Origin: Bacteroidota bacterium | GTDB taxonomy: Bacteria > Bacteroidota > Bacteroidia > Cytophagales > Cytophagaceae | DNA length: 64,000 nucleotides | Reading direction: 5' to 3' | Assembly: GCA_023428135.1 (NCBI GenBank) | Contig: JAEYZG010000067.1 | Coordinates: forward strand, 50,282-114,281 | Part shown: one piece after another, positions 62,883 to 64,000 of the stretch | Layout of the letters: each line of letters begins with the position of its first letter | Position numbering within the stretch: position 1 is the stretch's first letter | Notes under the pieces: generated by a model | Databases searched by the model: none | What the model was told of the DNA's origin: nothing | The model's input: only the letters and a program-made list of their open reading frames with translations | Translations under genes and position numbers: made by a program

Positions 62883-63791
62883 ATGCTTCTAAAGAAAAAT
62901 ATTCCTATAAAATATGTATTGGGCAAGATCAAATATGAACTTGTCTTTATTGTTATCTATGCTTCTGTAATTGGTTACCTCGATTCATCATTACACCTGG
63001 CAAACATATCGGTCTCTACCGGTGTACCTACTATTTTAGGTACCATAATTTCCTTACTCCTTGCCTTTAGATCAAACCAGGCATATGACAGATGGTGGGA
63101 AGCAAGGGTCATTTGGGGAGCCATTGTAAATGATTCGAGGACACTTTCCAGACTTGTATCTTCTTTTATAAACGACCCTGAGTTTTCAGTCGAAAAACAT
63201 TCTTTCAAAGAAAAGTTTATCAAACGCCAGATCGCTTGGTGCTACTGCCTTGGAGACTCTCTGCGCAACCAGGTGAGCCTTGGTAGAATAAAACCTTTTC
63301 TTTCGGAAAAGGAACTCGAATATGTTTCCAAACATGATAATAAGCCAAATGCACTATTATATCTTCATAGTCAGGATATAAATCTTACATTTGAAAAAAG
63401 TTGGATCAATGCATATCAACAGGTAAAAATAGAACATATCATTACCAACTTATGCGACTCAATGGGCAAATGCGAAAGAATAAAGAATACTATCTTCCCT
63501 ACCACTTATAGTATGTACATCAACTTTACTCTTTGGATATTTATTATGCTGTTTCCATTTGCGCTTACGAGCTACTTTGGCTTGTTCGAAATTCCCTTGA
63601 TGATTGCTATTACTTCGGCATTGTTACTTGTAGAGAAAATGTCTATTCACCTACAAGATCCTTTTGAAAACAGGCCTACAGATATCCCTGTAACCGCTTT
63701 AGCTAATACTATTGAAAAAAATCTTATGCAAATACTTAGTGAGGATTCGACTACATCAAAAGCTCATATAGAATCTTACTATGTACTATAA
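62883..63791 (+). CDS. Bestrophin family ion channel protein (YneE-like)
   Basis: 302 residues with about four membrane segments. Family blocks: LGTIISLLLAFRSNQAYDRWWEARVIWGAIVNDSRTL near the N-terminus, FIKRQIAWCYCLGDSLR, the pore-region PTTYSMYINFTLWIFIMLFPFAL, and LVEKMSIHLQDPFENRPTDIPV near the C-terminus with the acidic DPFE motif. Bacterial bestrophins form pentameric cation or anion channels in the inner membrane. It ends 25 bp before a structured region belonging to an insertion element. Confidence 0.88.
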   Translation: MLLKKNIPIKYVLGKIKYELVFIVIYASVIGYLDSSLHLANISVSTGVPTILGTIISLLLAFRSNQAYDRWWEARVIWGAIVNDSRTLSRLVSSFINDPEFSVEKHSFKEKFIKRQIAWCYCLGDSLRNQVSLGRIKPFLSEKELEYVSKHDNKPNALLYLHSQDINLTFEKSWINAYQQVKIEHIITNLCDSMGKCERIKNTIFPTTYSMYINFTLWIFIMLFPFALTSYFGLFEIPLMIAITSALLLVEKMSIHLQDPFENRPTDIPVTALANTIEKNLMQILSEDSTTSKAHIESYYVL

Positions 63792-63815
63792 TCTTATTAA
63801 GTGTGGTTATTTTCA

Positions 63816-63847
63816 CTCCGGACTTCAGAATTTCCGAAGTCCCGGAG
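63816..63847 (+). ncRNA. Strong hairpin in the leader of an IS110-type element, possible bridge RNA 5' stem
   Basis: CTCCGGACTTC (63816-63826) pairs with GAAGTCCCGGAG (63836-63847) with a single bulged C and a 9-base loop. It lies 100 bp before the start of an IS110-like transposase frame. In the IS110 group the non-coding left end encodes a structured bridge RNA. The assignment depends on the transposase call. Confidence 0.35.
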
Positions 63848-63948
63848 GAAATAGCTTTTGGAGTGTTTAAAATAAAACAATCATGAAAGAGGGAATTCAC
63901 CAACGGGCATGAAAGTAGTAAATTGTAGTAACCAAACCTCAAAATACT

Positions 63949-64000
63949 ATGACAGCTCAGGTAGAATTCCCTCAATTTTTTGACAGATGTGCAGGCTTAG
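63949..64000 (+). mobile_element. 5' end of an IS110-family transposase gene, cut by the window edge
   Basis: Seventeen codons are visible: MTAQVEFPQFFDRCAGL. The sequence resembles IS110-type transposases whose DEDD nuclease domain starts CAGLDVHK. The catalytic residues lie beyond the window. The non-coding segment 63792-63948 would be the left end of the element; no terminal inverted repeat can be judged from one end, and IS110 elements usually lack one. Confidence 0.55.

Overview
The window reads as chromosomal DNA of an AT-rich Bacteroidota bacterium, most likely a cellulose-degrading member of the Cytophagales. The evidence is a large secreted GH9 cellulase with a C-terminal T9SS-type sorting domain, a second T9SS-tailed exoenzyme (purple acid phosphatase-like), several promoters of the Bacteroidota TTTG/TAnnTTTG type, DUF6702/HupE and DUF4180-type families, and many tightly packed operons with 1-8 nt overlaps. 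The genus is an inference; no rRNA or tRNA gene was seen.

Layout. 0-8 kb: an EPSP synthase (AroA) fused in frame to a 212-residue histone-H1-like lysine/alanine repeat tail, a TPR protein, a metal-chelate binding protein without signal peptide, then a membrane-anchored AraC-type regulator next to the GH9 cellulase. 8-10.8 kb: a two-gene AAA ATPase + HNH nuclease module resembling the Septu (PtuAB) defence pair, between odd AT-rich repeats. 10.8-17 kb: threonine dehydratase-like enzyme, single-domain response regulator, CvfB-like S1 protein, DEAD-box helicase, TauE/SafE permease. 17-26.7 kb: small accessory proteins (DUF1801, VOC, YdeI, YCII with an ECF42-like sigma factor, DUF4180, 2OG oxygenase), a C39-like lipoprotein, a CHASE3-type histidine kinase and a decayed second copy of the YdeI gene. 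26.7-34 kb: an ECF sigma/anti-sigma pair bracketed by REP-like palindromes, phosphoglycerate mutase, and the Ku-LigD end-joining operon. 34-45 kb: glycosyltransferase 9, di-haem peroxidase, purple acid phosphatase, a HupE/pirin operon, and a MhqO/MhqD-like quinone-detoxification operon.

45.5-51 kb is a CzcCBA-type heavy-metal RND efflux operon. It is followed by what I consider the most interesting locus: a four-gene, translationally coupled operon (51707-55154) whose first two products match the ScoE-type isonitrile-forming Fe(II)/2OG oxidase and the FcoT/ScoD thioesterase-fold Gly-adding enzyme of actinobacterial isonitrile lipopeptide pathways, but which continues with a PPM1/LCMT-family methyltransferase and a Rieske oxygenase in place of an NRPS. 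It may make a small, methylated and oxidised isonitrile, possibly a metallophore.

55-64 kb: small conserved proteins, an orphan extracellular-contractile-injection-system (eCIS)-type pair (DUF4157 protein and AAA+ ATPase), an OmpR-type two-component system, a USP-like protein, a bestrophin, and at the right edge the first codons of what looks like an IS110-family transposase with a strongly structured leader. Limits: all family assignments come from reading motifs by eye; no searches or structure predictions were run.
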